A stretch of DNA of 64,000 nucleotides from Maratus speciosus (GCA_963932465.1 OZ010793.1:261079696-261143695), one strand, 5' to 3'; counted from the first letter of the stretch, positions 24,383 through 35,621 are shown. Notes: generated from the sequence alone by a model not told the origin. Translations and numbers: made by a program.

Positions 24383-24640
24383 TAAATAAAAAAAAAAAAA
24401 AAAAAAAATCTGATGTGTCTCTTATTATGTAATGGATCGGCATATATAAACAGGCATATATATTTGCTTGAATAAATAATTAATGAAAAAAAAACGCGTA
24501 ATCAAGCTTAAAAATTCTTTTTTTTTAATACATAGGACTCAAACGAATTTGAACTTTGAACTCAGAAATATTTACATAACGTACAAATAAAACATTGATA
24601 CCTGAACTGATAACTTCTATGCTCAAGTTAGAGATTCGCC
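24383..24640. other. AT-rich spacer with A-run
   Basis: An A-run lies at about 24389-24407 just after the Helitron end. No other feature is seen. Confidence 0.4.
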
Positions 24641-25625
24641 TTAACCCCTTTGAGACAAGCGTCTTTTACACAATTTTTAATCTTTTATCACCGGTTTTTC
24701 AAAACAGAAAAATTTTCCTAATTGAATCGGGAAAATATTTTTTAACCCATGCTTGTCCGATCTGGGAATTCGCATGCAAAACTAATATGGACTATCTGTA
24801 CTGTGCTCATAACAAAAATCTTCGATATATCCGTAATGGTCATCATTACCTTCGTAATACCACTATCCGCAGGGATATAAAAACTACCTCCTTAAAACAG
24901 CGTACTCATAAGCTTTCTAAAAATTTTTATAAGTCTGTCTACAATCTTCCTAACCAAATTATAGCGGAACTACCCGATTTCGAGGTATCCGACCCCACTA
25001 ATAGAAAACGCCCTAAATACTCGCTTTTGCTTAATGATGAAGACTGAGTTTCCCTCATCTTCTGCTTTAATTAACCTTTCGGTTTGTTCTGTCCTGTTTA
25101 TAGTATTTTAAAACAATCTTGCGTTTCTGCTATAATTATAGCATTCTATTCAATTTTACTAATGTATGGTCTCTGAAAAGAGTCTTTTTTTTATGGGGCA
25201 GTCCCCGGTAGCTTTTTCGCCTTTCCTTTCATTTTTTTGGAACTAATGGAATTTTTCTTTTTTATTTGAAATTTTTTCTTTTTCTTTTTGTTTTTTCTTT
25301 ATCATATCATGTTATACTATAGTACTTATGTACTTTTATTTTTTTTAATATTTTCTTAACTTTTTGAGTAATTTTAATGTTGTGGCTACCAGCCATGTCT
25401 AAACATTATTTTTTTAAGGCTCCATAATGTCCTTGCAACACGATCACCTTTTCACTGGATGTAAAGTTGCTACTCAACTAGGTAGTCCATAAAGCTGATT
25501 ACATTGTTCCATTGTTCGGATTAAATAAGGCAAAAATTACAATAAAAATTCACTGGTGAGCATAATCACGGATTCTGAGCATCTTACGTGGCACGTATAC
25601 CGGTCGCTCGTCTCCAAGGGGTTAA
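24641..25625. mobile_element. TTAA MITE split by a LINE
   Basis: The ends are TTAACCCCTTTGAGACAAGC and, reversed from the right, TTAACCCCTTGGAGACGAGC, each with its TTAA (24641-24644 and 25622-25625). Without the LINE at 24737-25518 it is about 203 bp and matches the uninterrupted MITE at 55236-55443 from end to end. Shared phrases include attgaatcgggaaaat, attaaataagg and cttacgtggcacgtatacc. Confidence 0.9.
24737..25518 (+). mobile_element. 5'-truncated Jockey/CR1-like LINE inserted in a MITE
   Basis: The insertion starts after attgaatcgggaaaat (24721-24736) and ends before attaaataagg (from about 25519), as shown by the intact MITE at 55236. Its 5' part (to 25047) encodes the last approximately 100 residues of a non-LTR retrotransposon protein: an ACPIWEFACKTNMDYL block, a 'NKNLRYIRN' block and 'KLSKNFYKSV', typical of the region after the reverse transcriptase in Jockey-like elements, ending at a TGA. 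The 3' untranslated tail finishes with two CATTGTTC-type 8-mers, comparable to the short tandem ends of CR1/L2-like LINEs. A methionine upstream at 24595 lies in MITE and flanking sequence and is not the gene start. I found no clear target duplication. Confidence 0.85.
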
Positions 25626-25667
25626 TCTGAATGAGTAAGAAAAGCTTCTGCCGATAAAAATGATGTA

Positions 25668-25670
25668 ATG

Positions 25671-25713
<43 letters not shown>
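25668..25713. repeat. Poly(A) run
   Basis: A run of more than 40 A follows 'gatgtaatg'. No retroposon body is recognisable upstream on this strand. Confidence 0.8.
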
Positions 25714-25716
<3 letters not shown>

Positions 25717-25967
25717 AGGCCTGCAATCCTGTGAAAGCAATTTAGTTTGTTTCGTTTTCTTTTATATCTACCCTTATATATATAAAATTCTAATGAAACG
25801 AATTTAGGAAACAATATTATGAAGCGACTAATTCGGATATATACCCTATGAGGGCTTGAGTTTCAAAACTCGCTTTATCCAAAATTAAAAAAATCGTGTT
25901 TTCTCTATCAATCTCTTCTATTGGTAAACCTGCACCGAAAAAACGCAACAATCTGCAAAACAACTAG

Positions 25968-26930
25968 TAGTCCAAGCAATAGGGAATTTTACCTAGCAAA
26001 ATTAATGGTAGTTCTGGAAATCGGCTTTCTTTAGGTTTTTTCGGTCGCTGAATCCCAATTTGTAACTTCCCACCAAAATTTCCCCCGGCAACCCCACCCA
26101 AATTTTGGTAAAAAGCCCCTCAAAAAAGGTTTTTATTAAAAAAATCAATTTTTTTATTGTTTTAGGGAAAAAGTATCTAGAAATTCAGAAAGTAGGCAAA
26201 ATTTGCAACAAATAAGGTATATGACATTATTACGTAGGATGAATGGGGATGGGGGGACCTGCCTCGGAGCATGCGCCGCGGTGCTGCGTGGACTAAGTTG
26301 CGCAATTGCACTTAACCACTCACATCGTTTACATTCGCTCTTCCGTTTCTCCTCCGAACTTTCCCTATAAGGTTTACTTTAAGTTTTTCGGGTCGCTGAA
26401 TCCGAATTTTTAACTTCCCCGCAAAATCCCCCCCCCCCCTCGCAACCCCCCAAATAGTTGTTTTTAAATTAAATTTTTTTATTGTTTTAGGGGGAAAGAA
26501 GGTAGAAATTCAGAAAGTAGACAAAATTTGCAACAAATAGGATATATGACATTATGACGTCGGATAAACGGGGAGAGAGGGGGCTGCCTCGGAACATTCC
26601 CCGCGCGCTTTTCTCAAAAACCAAATTTTTTCAAAAAATCAATTTTTTGGGGGTTACCGGGTGAAATTTTGGTGGGAAGTTACAAATTCGGATTCAGAGA
26701 CCCAAAAAACATAAAGTGAGTCGAAATCCAGAACTAGTATTAATTTTTCCAGGTAAAAGCCCCTAGTGTTACTTCATAACTTAGTGCACGTAGCTCCGCA
26801 GTGCATGTTCAGAGGCAACCCTCCCCCACCCCGTTCATCCTACGTCATAATGTCATATGTCCTATTTGTTGCAAATTTTGTCTAGTTTCTGAATTTCGTA
26901 ATGCTTTTCCCTTAAATATAATAATGTATT
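25968..26930. repeat. Foldback-family repeat, second copy, joined to copia sequence
   Basis: This shares ordered modules with the 1.46-kb foldback at 33241-34703: an agtccaagcaataggg end, 'ctgaatcc.aatttgtaacttccc', poly(C) tracts, 'attgttttaggg', 'aaaatttgcaacaaata.g', and 'gacctgcctcgga' blocks, several present in both orientations. Only the left terminus (about 25970) is recognisable. The right side runs directly into the copia pseudogene near 26935, so the far end has been lost or the copia copy is recombined with it. Confidence 0.75.
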
Positions 26931-26939
26931 CGAAAATAA

Positions 26940-28235
26940 AAACTGTTTACATAAATGGCATAGAAAGCTAGGCCATAGAAATATTAATCACATTAAGGAA
27001 TTAGTGAACAAAAATATGGCGTTAGGGATCAAAATTAACGAATGTAAACACGGTGACGCATGCGAAACCTGCATGGTGTCAAACCTCACAAATGATCCAT
27101 ATCCTAAAACCGCTAGTTTCAGAGCTACAGAGCCCACAGAGTTAGTACATTCAGATTTATGCGGGCCTATTCAAATCGCTACGGTAGGCAGAGAATACTA
27201 TTTTTTGACTTTTGTCGATGATTTTAGCCGGTTTACCTTTACGTACTTACTGAAAACCAAAGATGAAGTTTTTCCTAAATTTAAAGAATATGTTGCAATG
27301 ACGCGAATAAATTTGGCAGGAAGGTGCGAGTTATTCGTACCGACAACGGAAGGGAATACACAGGGAAGGAAATTAAAAATTACCTAAAAAATGAGGGAAT
27401 TAACCATCAACTTACTGTTCCGTATTCCGCGCCTCAAAATGGGGTTACGGAGCGCAAGAACAGTACCTTAATGGATATGGCACTCTGTCTCCTTAATGAT
27501 AGTGGATTACCCAATTCATTCTGGGGGAAGCCATCAGCACCGCAACATACATACAAAATCGCCTCCCGACCTCATCCAACGACTGCACTCCCTACGAAAA
27601 ATGGACCGGTTGCAAACCAGATCCCTTTCGGTTGTCGTGCCTTTGCCTATGTGTAAAAGATTCATAGAAGAAAATTGGGCAATGCGGCCATAGAGGGAAT
27701 ATTCGTAGGTTACGATAACCGGAGCAAAGGCTATGGAATTTGTACTGATGGAAGGAAAATCATAATAAGTCGAACCGTAAAATTTTTGGAGGACAGAAGT
27801 CATGATATAACCGAAAATAGTATATTAAATAAAAACAATAAAATACCGAATTATGATAACCCTCAACCAAAATTGCAACTAATCGATGATAACTTTGATA
27901 ACACCGGAAATGCAACACAAAATCAGAATGCAAACTCGGACAATTCAACCGCACTGCAAAATACTCTACGTATATCACATAGATCCAACAGGGGGTTCCT
28001 CCCGACAGGTTTACTTTCTTAACAAATAGTGTTAGCATAAAAGATCCGAAGAGATGGGACGATATAATAAATATGCAAAGCCCTATAGATAAGGAAAATT
28101 GGATAAATGCAACTTTAGAGGAAATGGATTCCCTTCGCGAAAACAATACATGGGGATTAGTTGAGGCCCCACCGGGAACGAAAGTAATCAGTTGCAAGTG
28201 GGCGTTTAAATCTAAATACAAAAATCTGACAACAT
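26940..28235 (+). pseudogene. Broken Ty1/copia pol (integrase and start of reverse transcriptase)
   Basis: The 5' piece encodes a GAG-pre-integrase motif (WHRKLGHRNINHIKEL) and its CETC zinc ligands, then the integrase core with HSDLCGP (first catalytic Asp) up to about 27310. A frame change follows. The next piece (27324-27540) has RTDNGREY (second Asp) and PQNGVTERKN (catalytic Glu). Further frame changes near 27535 and 27650 separate a 'GIFVGYDNRSKGYGI' block (27675-27830), and a last piece near 28050-28220 has 'NWINATLEEMDSLRENNTW' and 'VISCKWAFKSKYK', the start of the copia reverse transcriptase domain. Gag, protease, most of RT and both LTRs are missing. It is dead, with at least four frame breaks. 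Confidence 0.88.
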
Positions 28236-29289
28236 AGTGTGACGAAGTTAATATGTTGAGAATAAACATTTTCTTGAATGCCGTAAATAGAGTGATCGTA
28301 TAGCAAAGATGATAAGGTTGACTTGCAGTAAAAATAAAAGGAATAGTCTTACTTAAATGACAACAGTAGACACATTGAAGAGACAGCAGTTATAAAAATC
28401 TTCTTTATTCGTTGATTCACTTGAGAGGTGGAAGGTAATTAGGAGAAGTAGGTCACTGTACACATTCGAAGAGCGTTCCGCGTAGAATTATTAAAAACTT
28501 GAAGTAATTCCATGGCTACAAAGAATACTGGCTAAAGTTGGTTAAAATCCTTTCTCAGAGAATGTCTTGAAGATAACAAAGTCCAAATTCGAAAAAGCAT
28601 TGAATTAAATTCCATCAGCGATCTGCGACAAACTTTTACTTATTAAATGAGCACCTTAGAATAATATGATCGCTGAACGGTGTTCGCAATCCTTCAAACA
28701 GGCACTAAGGCCCGATTTGAAAAAGACAAATCACGTTGTCAAAAATACATCTTAAAACTTTCGTAAATCTTAAAATCTGATCTTAAAATCTGTTAAAAAC
28801 TGGCTGCATTGATATATATACTACATAAAAGGGGTTTACAAAACTACCTCCAGAAATGATTTAAATCTATTCGTTAAATTAAATTGCGTATAAATTGTAG
28901 AACGAATGACAGCACGGAAAAAACGAAACTATGGTCAAAAGGCAAGAGGGGAGACACACCTCCAATATGACGCGGGCGACGTCACGCTATTTCTAAAAAT
29001 AGATCAGGAAGAGGAGGAAATCTGAAATCAAAAGTTCTGTTACTTGCGGTAAAAAGGAAAGAAAAAAAACGATTTGAACGATGTTTTGCGTTGAAAATAA
29101 ATAGTTTAAAACATGAGATAATAATGCTGCATTACAATTTAAAAAATAAATAATAAATGTGATTGCTACATCACATTAGTGGAAACGGCTATCTCAAACC
29201 ATAAATTAAATCTCTATTCAGATAATGAAAAGAAAAAAAAAAAAAATAGAAAAATTCAATAAATAATTGGACACTGAACTCCTCAATCT
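28236..29289. other. AT-rich non-coding stretch
   Basis: No gene is supported. The sequence directly follows the broken copia copy; a 'tgtgacgaagtt' start at 28239 could be a TG-type LTR edge, but I found no matching partner. Confidence 0.35.
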
Positions 29290-29806
29290 AATCAATGCTT
29301 GCTAAAGATAGTTAAATTGCTGTGACTAGTTTTTGATTCTATAAAACTTATTTAACTAAATTATCTTAACTGATTACAATATTAAATAACGCTTTAAAAA
29401 AATCCTTCAATTTAAAATCTGTATGCTTCAACGAGTCTATCATATATTTATCTATAATACTACTAAGTACCAGTTTTGACGTTTTATATGCAATAGCTTT
29501 TGCAGGATAAACCGAGAAAGTAAAAAGGTCATAAAAAACTTAATTCTAGTTTTTATCATATAAAACTTGTTTAATTAAATTGTCTTGACCGATTACAACG
29601 TTAAATAATGCTTTAAAAAATCCTTCAATTTAAAAATTGCATGCTTGAACTTGTTTATCATATATATTTGTCTATAATACTACCAATTTTCGCGTTTTTA
29701 TATGCAATAGTTTTTGCAGGATAACCCGAGAAAGTGAAAAGGTCATAATAAATTCAATTACGGCAGTAGTAGCAGCATTAGTAACTTATTTTTAGAGTAG
29801 AGAAAA
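29290..29806 (-). mobile_element. Diverged Helitron 5' part, internally duplicated
   Basis: On the minus strand this begins near 29806 with a diverged version of the TCTCTATTCTAAAA start used by the Helitrons at 46066, 52183 and 57630. It continues with a degraded 'accgc' block (seen on the plus strand as cggcagtagtagcagcatta) and a 'gcaggataa.ccgagaaagt' block. A segment of about 225 bp (ctataaaacttatttaacta... to ...aaggtcat) is present twice, at about 29335-29535 and 29555-29750. The 3' end cannot be found. Confidence 0.55.
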
Positions 29807-30523
29807 ATGATAGAATATCTGAATACAATATTCATATAAAATACCGTACAAATGCGAATAATACAATACTCTCAATGAATTCGCTGCATCAGAATGAGTC
29901 ACAGAGGAGAGAAAATCTGCAGACGAACACAATATTATCGCCAAAGAATGGAATGTTCTCTACTACCACGTACACGCTGCTGCTACCTACCGGATAGCCT
30001 TGGATCATCACTTCGGATATAGTTCAGGGATTTCCGGCCAACTGTTACGCCAACCAACTGTTTTGCCTGCTAACTGTTATGCCTGGCCCAAGCCTGGCGA
30101 ATAGACTGGCAGGGACCTGAATTCTCGGAGAATTCGCGAAATGGTCAAATTTAGGGCTTTGGCCGTAACATGTATTTTATGTACATATGTAGGAGCTCTG
30201 CCGCAGCGAGTAACGCATTCCAACCTCGTTCAGACTCCGCAACCTCTAAGAACGTACTAATGTGCACTATTTTGAATTAAGATTACCAGGTTGCGGAAGT
30301 TTGAACGGTATTATCACGAAAGGTGACGATCTTTTGTAATCGGGTTGCCATACTTTTACGTTTGACTGGGGCATTTTTTGGTTTCCATGGCGTCATCCAT
30401 TGCTGTTATGACAGTTCACGGCTATTTTTTGGGATTGATAAGGAAAATCAATTACATATTTGAAAATCAGCTTGTGCAAAATGATTAGGTAATAAATCAA
30501 ATAAATTAAAAAAATAAAAAAAA
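29807..30523. other. Non-coding stretch
   Basis: Short repeats of 'aactgtta.gcc' occur at 30043-30090. A less AT-rich block covers 29930-30140. No gene or element end is recognised. Confidence 0.4.
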
Positions 30524-31037
30524 CCCGACTGCGTAAAAAGCGAACTAATTAATTATGTCTCATCGATGTGAAACTATTTTTTATATTACTTACATTTTTT
30601 TTAAAATTTACTTGTATTGATGACTTTTAAATTGTGTTTAATTGTTAGTTCCTATCTATAAACACTGTTTTGATGAGGTCTATAGATGCCTATGATGGTT
30701 AGAGTTGCAGTAAAGCTAGAGATTCTACCTACACAACTTCCAGGTTGTATAATATTTAAATGGAGCTTCTGACTGTAAAATAGTCAATGAAACATCGTCT
30801 TCATTTTGAAAGACCTATCCAATGATATGCCAAGGGTGCGTAAAAATTGTTTTTCGTCGCTACCGCCATTTTGAATTCATAAAAACAAAATATAGCCTAT
30901 AATTATCGGACTGTTAAGACGAATCGATAGAGACCTCATTCATTAGAATCCATCCAGCCGTTGGGATGTTTCGAGGGTATAAAGAAATCCACATACCCAG
31001 ATATGCGTGAAACACATAACCCTTCTTTTCAGTCGGG
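30524..31037. mobile_element. MITE with CCCGACTG ends, 514 bp
   Basis: The left end is CCCGACTGCGTAAAAAGCG and the right end is CAGTCGGG followed by TAAAAA, giving short terminal inverted repeats of about 8 bp. The same body (gttgggatgtttcgagggta, acaacttccaggttgtataa, gaaagacctatccaatgata) reappears at 34880-35302, and the same left end at 31254. Non-coding. I cannot name its superfamily. Confidence 0.72.
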
Positions 31038-31132
31038 TAAAAAAAGACAGGAAGACCTAAAACACTGACGCATCGTGATGAAAGAAATATTAGCCGAGAG
31101 TTGAAAAAGAAAAATTCTACAATTTCAAAGGT

Positions 31133-31205
31133 CCGAATGCAAGCTAGGCTAACACATGTGTCACGTCTCCGAATGCAAGCAGGGCTAACACATGTGTCAC
31201 GTCAA
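31133..31205. repeat. Tandem duplication of about 36 bp
   Basis: The phrase 'tccgaatgcaagc.(a/g)ggctaacacatgtgtcacgt' occurs twice in succession with a single small difference. Confidence 0.85.
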
Positions 31206-31306
31206 ACTATATGTAACTGTATAGAAAACAATTAAATTTAAAAAATCAAAAAACCCGACTGCGTAAAAAGCGAACTAATTAATTATTTCTCATCAATGTG
31301 AAACTA

Positions 31307-32850
31307 CACTGCTCAAAAAAATTAGGGGAGCAAGCAAAAAAGTGAAGGGAACAGTGCAAGACAGCCATGTATGGGCATAAAATGTACACGTGTATCAATG
31401 CGCAATACAGAAAAAAAGACGCAACAAAAGTTGCAAGGGAGCTTTTATTCTTTGAAAAGATGAAAAGAACATGGAAAGATGGTTTAGGGCAACAATTTGT
31501 TTTCATGTATATGATAAAAAAAGTATTGTTTAGAAATGATGCAAGATTTTTAATATGACGTGTGGTCTCCTCGAACAGCTAAGACTGCCGCACACCTGTT
31601 TTCCATGGATACGATGAGGTTATCAATAAGACTTTGGGGAATACTGTTCAACTGCTAAAGAATTGCAATCTCCAAGTCCCGGACAGTAAAAGGAGACTTC
31701 GGTATCGCGGCAATGCGTCGCCTGAGTATGCCCTAAACATGCTCGATCGGATTTAGGTCAGGAGAGCATGCTGGTCATTCCATACGCTGTATTGTTTTAG
31801 CTTCAAGCATGTTTTCCACAAAACGAACTGTATGAAGTCTGGCATTATCATGCATAGAAAAAAGAAATCACTAATATCTGCAACATAAAATGCGACATGA
31901 GGTTTTAGTATCTCGTCTGTATAACTTCGGATCGTCAAATTGCCATTCCGAATAATATGCAGGCCCGTACGTCCACCTATGCTGATTCCAGCCAATAGCA
32001 TCAACCCACCTCGTCTGTAATGTGATCTTTCACGAAAGAATGTGGGATTATTTTGAGTGCCTCTTTCTCTACATGCCAAAACACATCAGATGTCACATTC
32101 AGACTGAATCGGGACTCGTCTGTAAACAGAATTTGACTCCAACAACGTTGCCTCCAAACTCGATGTTCAGTTCCTCAACTTCTTTGGGCCGCACAGTGGC
32201 TTGAGGTCAACGGAACACAGACCATTGGCTTACGTGCATAGAGACCACCCTGATGAAGCCTATTTCGAACTGTTTGGCTGGACACCCTTCGTCCTGTGGC
32301 CAAGAACAACTGCGTTTGCAGCTGAGTAGCATTGACTGTTCCGTCTCGACGAGCTGTTAACAGGATATATCGGTCATCAGTTTCTGTGTTAGCACATTTT
32401 CGACGTTGCACTTGTCGATGACTACCATTCCATGTGTCTTGGAGTCGATTCCACAGCCTTCCATGGACACTTCTTGCGACTCCAACAGCGTCCACTACAC
32501 TTTGTTGTGTTTCCCCAAATTCAACTGTCCCGATAACACGAAAAGTCATGGATTGTGGTAAATCATGTTGTTGTGACATTTTCAAGTCACCTTTTCTTAA
32601 AACACAAGCCGAGCAATTGAATTTTATAACCTAGGTAGTGAAACAGACATTTCTGCAAAATCCCGATTTCTGCACTTATCTCCTTTTTCTAGTTTTTGAC
32701 GTCATAAACTTTAATTTACGTGTGAAGTTTTCTTTATCTGTTTTCTACAACACTTTAAATTATGGATGTTTTATTTTACGTTACTTATCGGTGTAAATAT
32801 TTGCGTAATTTCGTTAAAACCATGTGCTCCCCTGATTGTTTTGAGCAGTG
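31307..32850 (-). mobile_element. Tc1-like element, 1544 bp, TA duplication
   Basis: Ends read CACTGCTCAAAAAAATTAGG on the left and, reversed, CACTGCTCAAAACAATCAGG on the right, continuing GGAGCA in both. TA flanks both sides (31305-31306 and 32851-32852). The paralogous sequence near 30579 (gaaactatttttt) is the empty site. A degraded transposase lies inside on the minus strand. The size is typical for Tc1 elements. Confidence 0.93.
31753..32585 (-). pseudogene. Tc1-like transposase pseudogene
   Basis: The upstream piece (32585-32175, 136 residues) carries the N-terminal DNA-binding region and a typical Tc1 linker: 'DDRYILLTARRDGTVNATQL', then VSSQTVRNRLHQGGLYARKP and 'MVCVPLTSSH'. The second piece (32079-31753) is in another frame and has the catalytic-core landmarks 'GTQNNPTFFRERSHYRRGGL' and GISIGGRTGLHIIRNGNL. 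The final DNARPH and PDLNPIE regions of the family are degraded, the frame ends in 'WNDQHALLT', and the pieces are separated by stops or frameshifts. The protein would have cut and joined at TA sites; this copy cannot. Confidence 0.9.
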
Positions 32851-32852
32851 TA

Positions 32853-33230
32853 TTTTTTTTTTCAATTCCTACTATTAGCTCACACTCTAGCTATATATAT
32901 CTTGTTCAAATTTTCAATCGTTAATAAAATACTTATTATTCATCCAATCAAGTTCAAATAAATTTTTTAAAACTTCTAATGGATGACACTTGATGTTAAT
33001 CCAATTTTTTTCAAATATTAATTCATTAATTAAATTAAATTAATTAATTTTCAATAATTGAGAGAGAGCCCTCTTCTTGATCAAGGTATTTTAAGACCGA
33101 GAGAGCCCTCTTCTTGATCAAGGCCTTTTAAGCGAAACTCAAGAGAAAAGAAGAATGGGAGAAAGAAAAAATTCTCTTATTGACCTAAGTAGGAATTGAC
33201 GTAAAATATTTTTTTAATGTTACTTGTTTA
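32853..33230. other. Unassigned sequence between nested elements
   Basis: This block has no counterpart in the uninterrupted MITE at 30524-31037. It contains a 36-bp tandem duplication at about 33060-33130 (gagccctcttcttgatcaag twice). Its origin is unclear; it may be another insertion whose ends I cannot see. Confidence 0.5.
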
Positions 33231-33240
33231 TATTACTTAT

Positions 33241-34703
33241 AGTCCAGGCAATAGGGGATTTTACCTGGTAAAATTAATGGAAGTTCTGGAAATAGGTTTA
33301 CTTTATGTTTTTTGGGTCGCTGAATCCGAATTTGTAACTTCCCACCAAAATTTCCCCCGGCAACCCCCCCAAATGTTGGTAAAATGCCCCCAAAAAAGGT
33401 TTTTATTAAAAAAATTAATTTTTTTATTGTTTTAGGATCTAGAAATTCAAAAAGTAGACAAAATTTGCAACAAATTAGATATATGACATTATGACTTAGG
33501 ATGAAGGGGAAGGGGGGATCTGCCTCGGAACTTGCGACGCGGTGCTGCGTGGACTAAGTTGCGCAATTCCACTTAACCACGCACACGTTTACATTCGCCC
33601 TCCCATCTACCCTCCGAACTTTCTCGATAAGGTTTGCTTTAAGTTTTTTGGGTCGCTGAATCCGAATTTTTAACTTACCCCCAAAATTCCCCCCCCCCCC
33701 CCCAAATAGCTGTTTTTAACTTAAATTTCTTATTGTTTTAGGGGAAAAGCATTACGAAATTCAGAAACTAGACAAAATTTGCAACAAATAGGATATATGA
33801 CATTATGGCGTAGGATGAACGGGGAGGGAGAGGGCTGCCTCTGAACATGCACTGCGGCGCTACGTGCACTAAGTTATGAAGTCCAGGCGATAGGGGATTT
33901 TTACTGGAAAAATTAATACTAGTTCTGGATTTCGACTCACTTTATGTTTTTTAGGTCGCTGAATCCGAATTCGTAACTTCCCACCAAAATTTCACCCGGC
34001 AACCGCCCCCCCAAAATTGATTTTTTGAAAAAATTTGGTTTTTGAGAAAAGCGCGCGTGGAATGTTCCGAGGCAGCCCCCTTTCTCCTCGTTTATCCTAC
34101 GTCATAAAGCCATATATCCTGTTTGTTGCAAATTTTGTTTAGTTTCTGAATTTCGTAATGCTTTTTCCCTAAAACAGTAAGAAATTTAAGTTAAAAACAA
34201 CTATTTTTGGGGTTTTCGGCGGGGGGGGGGGGGGGGGATTTTGGTGGTAAGTTAAAAATTCGGATTCAGTGACCCAAAAAACTTAAAGTAAACCTTATAG
34301 AGAAAGTTCGGAGGGGAGAGGGAGGGCGAATGTAAACGTGTGAGTGGTTAAGTGGAATTGCACAACTTAGTCCACGCAGCACCGTGGCCCATGTTCCGAG
34401 GCAGATCCCCCCTTCCCCTTCATCCTAAGTCATAATGTCATATATCTAATTTGTTGCAAATTTTATCTACTTTCTGAATTTCTAGACACTTTTTCCATAA
34501 AACAATAACAAATTTGATTTTTTTAATAAAAATCTTTTTTGGGGAGCATTTTACCAAAATTTGGGAAGGGTTGCTGGGGGAAATTTTGTGGGAAGTTACA
34601 AATTCGGATTCAGCGACTCAAAAAACATAAAGTAAACCTATTTCCAGAACTTCCATTAATTTTGATAGGTAGAGTCCCTACACGGTCTCTATATTGCCTG
34701 GAC
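33241..34703. mobile_element. Foldback element, about 1.46 kb, with 10-bp target duplication
   Basis: The termini are AGTCCAGGCAATA and its inverse TATTGCCTGGAC(T). The two halves are inverted copies over most of the length (e.g. ggaagttctggaaataggtt on the left and aacctatttccagaacttcc on the right), with C-runs at about 33691-33705 and G-runs at 34221-34238 as mirror images. The flanks are TATTACTTAT (33231-33240) and TATTACCTAT (34704-34713). The empty paralogue at 30594 reads tattacttac. A 9-10-bp duplication fits Mutator-like elements. A smaller AGTCCAGGCGATAG end at about 33882 suggests internal nesting. Confidence 0.85.
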
Positions 34704-34746
34704 TATTACCTATTTTTTTTATTTACTTGTGTTGATGACTGAATTG

Positions 34747-34866
34747 TGTTTCTGAATTTCTAGATACTTTTTCCATAAAACAATAACAAATTTGATATTT
34801 TTAATAAAAATCTTTTTTGGGGGGCATTTTACCAAAATTTGGGAAGGGTTGCTGGGGGAAATTTTT
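34747..34866. repeat. Displaced copy of part of the foldback element
   Basis: This repeats about 34475-34585 (tttctgaatttctaga.act, ttttttgggg.gcattttacc, gggttgctgggggaaattt) just outside the foldback's right end, followed by three 'agtaatttatt' repeats. It probably arose by local template switching or duplication after insertion. Confidence 0.8.
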
Positions 34867-35302
34867 AGTAATTTATTAGTAATTTATTAGTAAATTAGTA
34901 ATTTGTGTTTAATTGTTAGTTCCTATCTATAAACACTGTTTTGATGAGGTCTATAGAGATCCTACATACACAACTTCCAGGTTGTATAATATTTTAACAG
35001 AGCTTCTGACCGTAAAATAGTCACTGAAACATCGTCTTCATTTTGAAAGACCTATCCAATGATATGCCACTCAATAGGGTGCGTAAATTTGTTTTCATGT
35101 CTACCGCCATTTTGTATTTTACAGCCGCCATTTTGAATTCATAAAAACAAAATATAGCCTATAAGCATCGGCCCGTTAAGACGAATTGATAGAGACCTCA
35201 TTCATTAAAATCCATCCAGCCGTTGGGATGTTTCGAGGGTATAAAGAAATCTACATGCACAGATACGCGTGAAACACATAACTCTTCTTTTCAGTCGGGT
35301 AA

Positions 35303-35621
35303 AAAATGTCGCTGTCTGTTAGATTTTTATAATGACGCTTTTATATGACGGATAATATTCTTATATAATGAAGGATAATATTCTTCATTTGGGTTGGAGA
35401 TTACAAAAATTCGCCTTTTTGGGATAACTTTCAGAACCGCGGCATTGAAAACTACTGCGTTTTGAAAATTTACTCTTATATTTTGTGTTTATATGGAGTT
35501 TGGGATATTTTCAAGAACAGGTATAGCTTATGCATGAATTCTTTTCTCCATTTTAACGCACCTTGATGCATTGATTATTGTTATGTTTAAAATGTAATTT
35601 TTTTATTATTATTATAAAGTA
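35303..35621. other. AT-rich non-coding spacer
   Basis: No gene or element end is seen. A short repeat 'tgacggataatattctt / tgaaggataatattctt' lies at 35345-35377. Confidence 0.4.

Larger units (their letters stand above)
31254..35302. mobile_element. Second CCCGACTG MITE copy, split by nested insertions
   Basis: The left end (31254-31306) matches 30524-30576 and stops at a Tc1 element. The body resumes around 33231-33240 (tattacttat), is interrupted again by the foldback at 33241-34703, continues 'ttacttgtgttgatgact' at about 34723, and runs from about 34895 to the CAGTCGGG end at 35302. The uninterrupted paralogue at 30524-31037 gives the expected order. About 370 bp at 32853-33230 and about 120 bp at 34747-34866 are extra. 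Confidence 0.7.

Noticed and set aside
24595..24736. N-terminal 47 residues of the 150-residue frame at 24595-25047
   Set aside because: This part is translated MITE and flanking sequence; the LINE protein homology begins only after the insertion point at 24737.
25537..25814. Minus-strand frames with long phenylalanine runs
   Set aside because: The runs are translated poly(T); they cross the A-run at 25668-25713 and MITE sequence.
27760..28269. 169-residue frame on the minus strand
   Set aside because: It is antisense to the copia pseudogene, without any motif, and open only by chance.
28239..30170. A TGTGACG...GTAACA interval as a copia LTR
   Set aside because: It is too long, contains Helitron-derived sequence, and has no repeated partner or target duplication.
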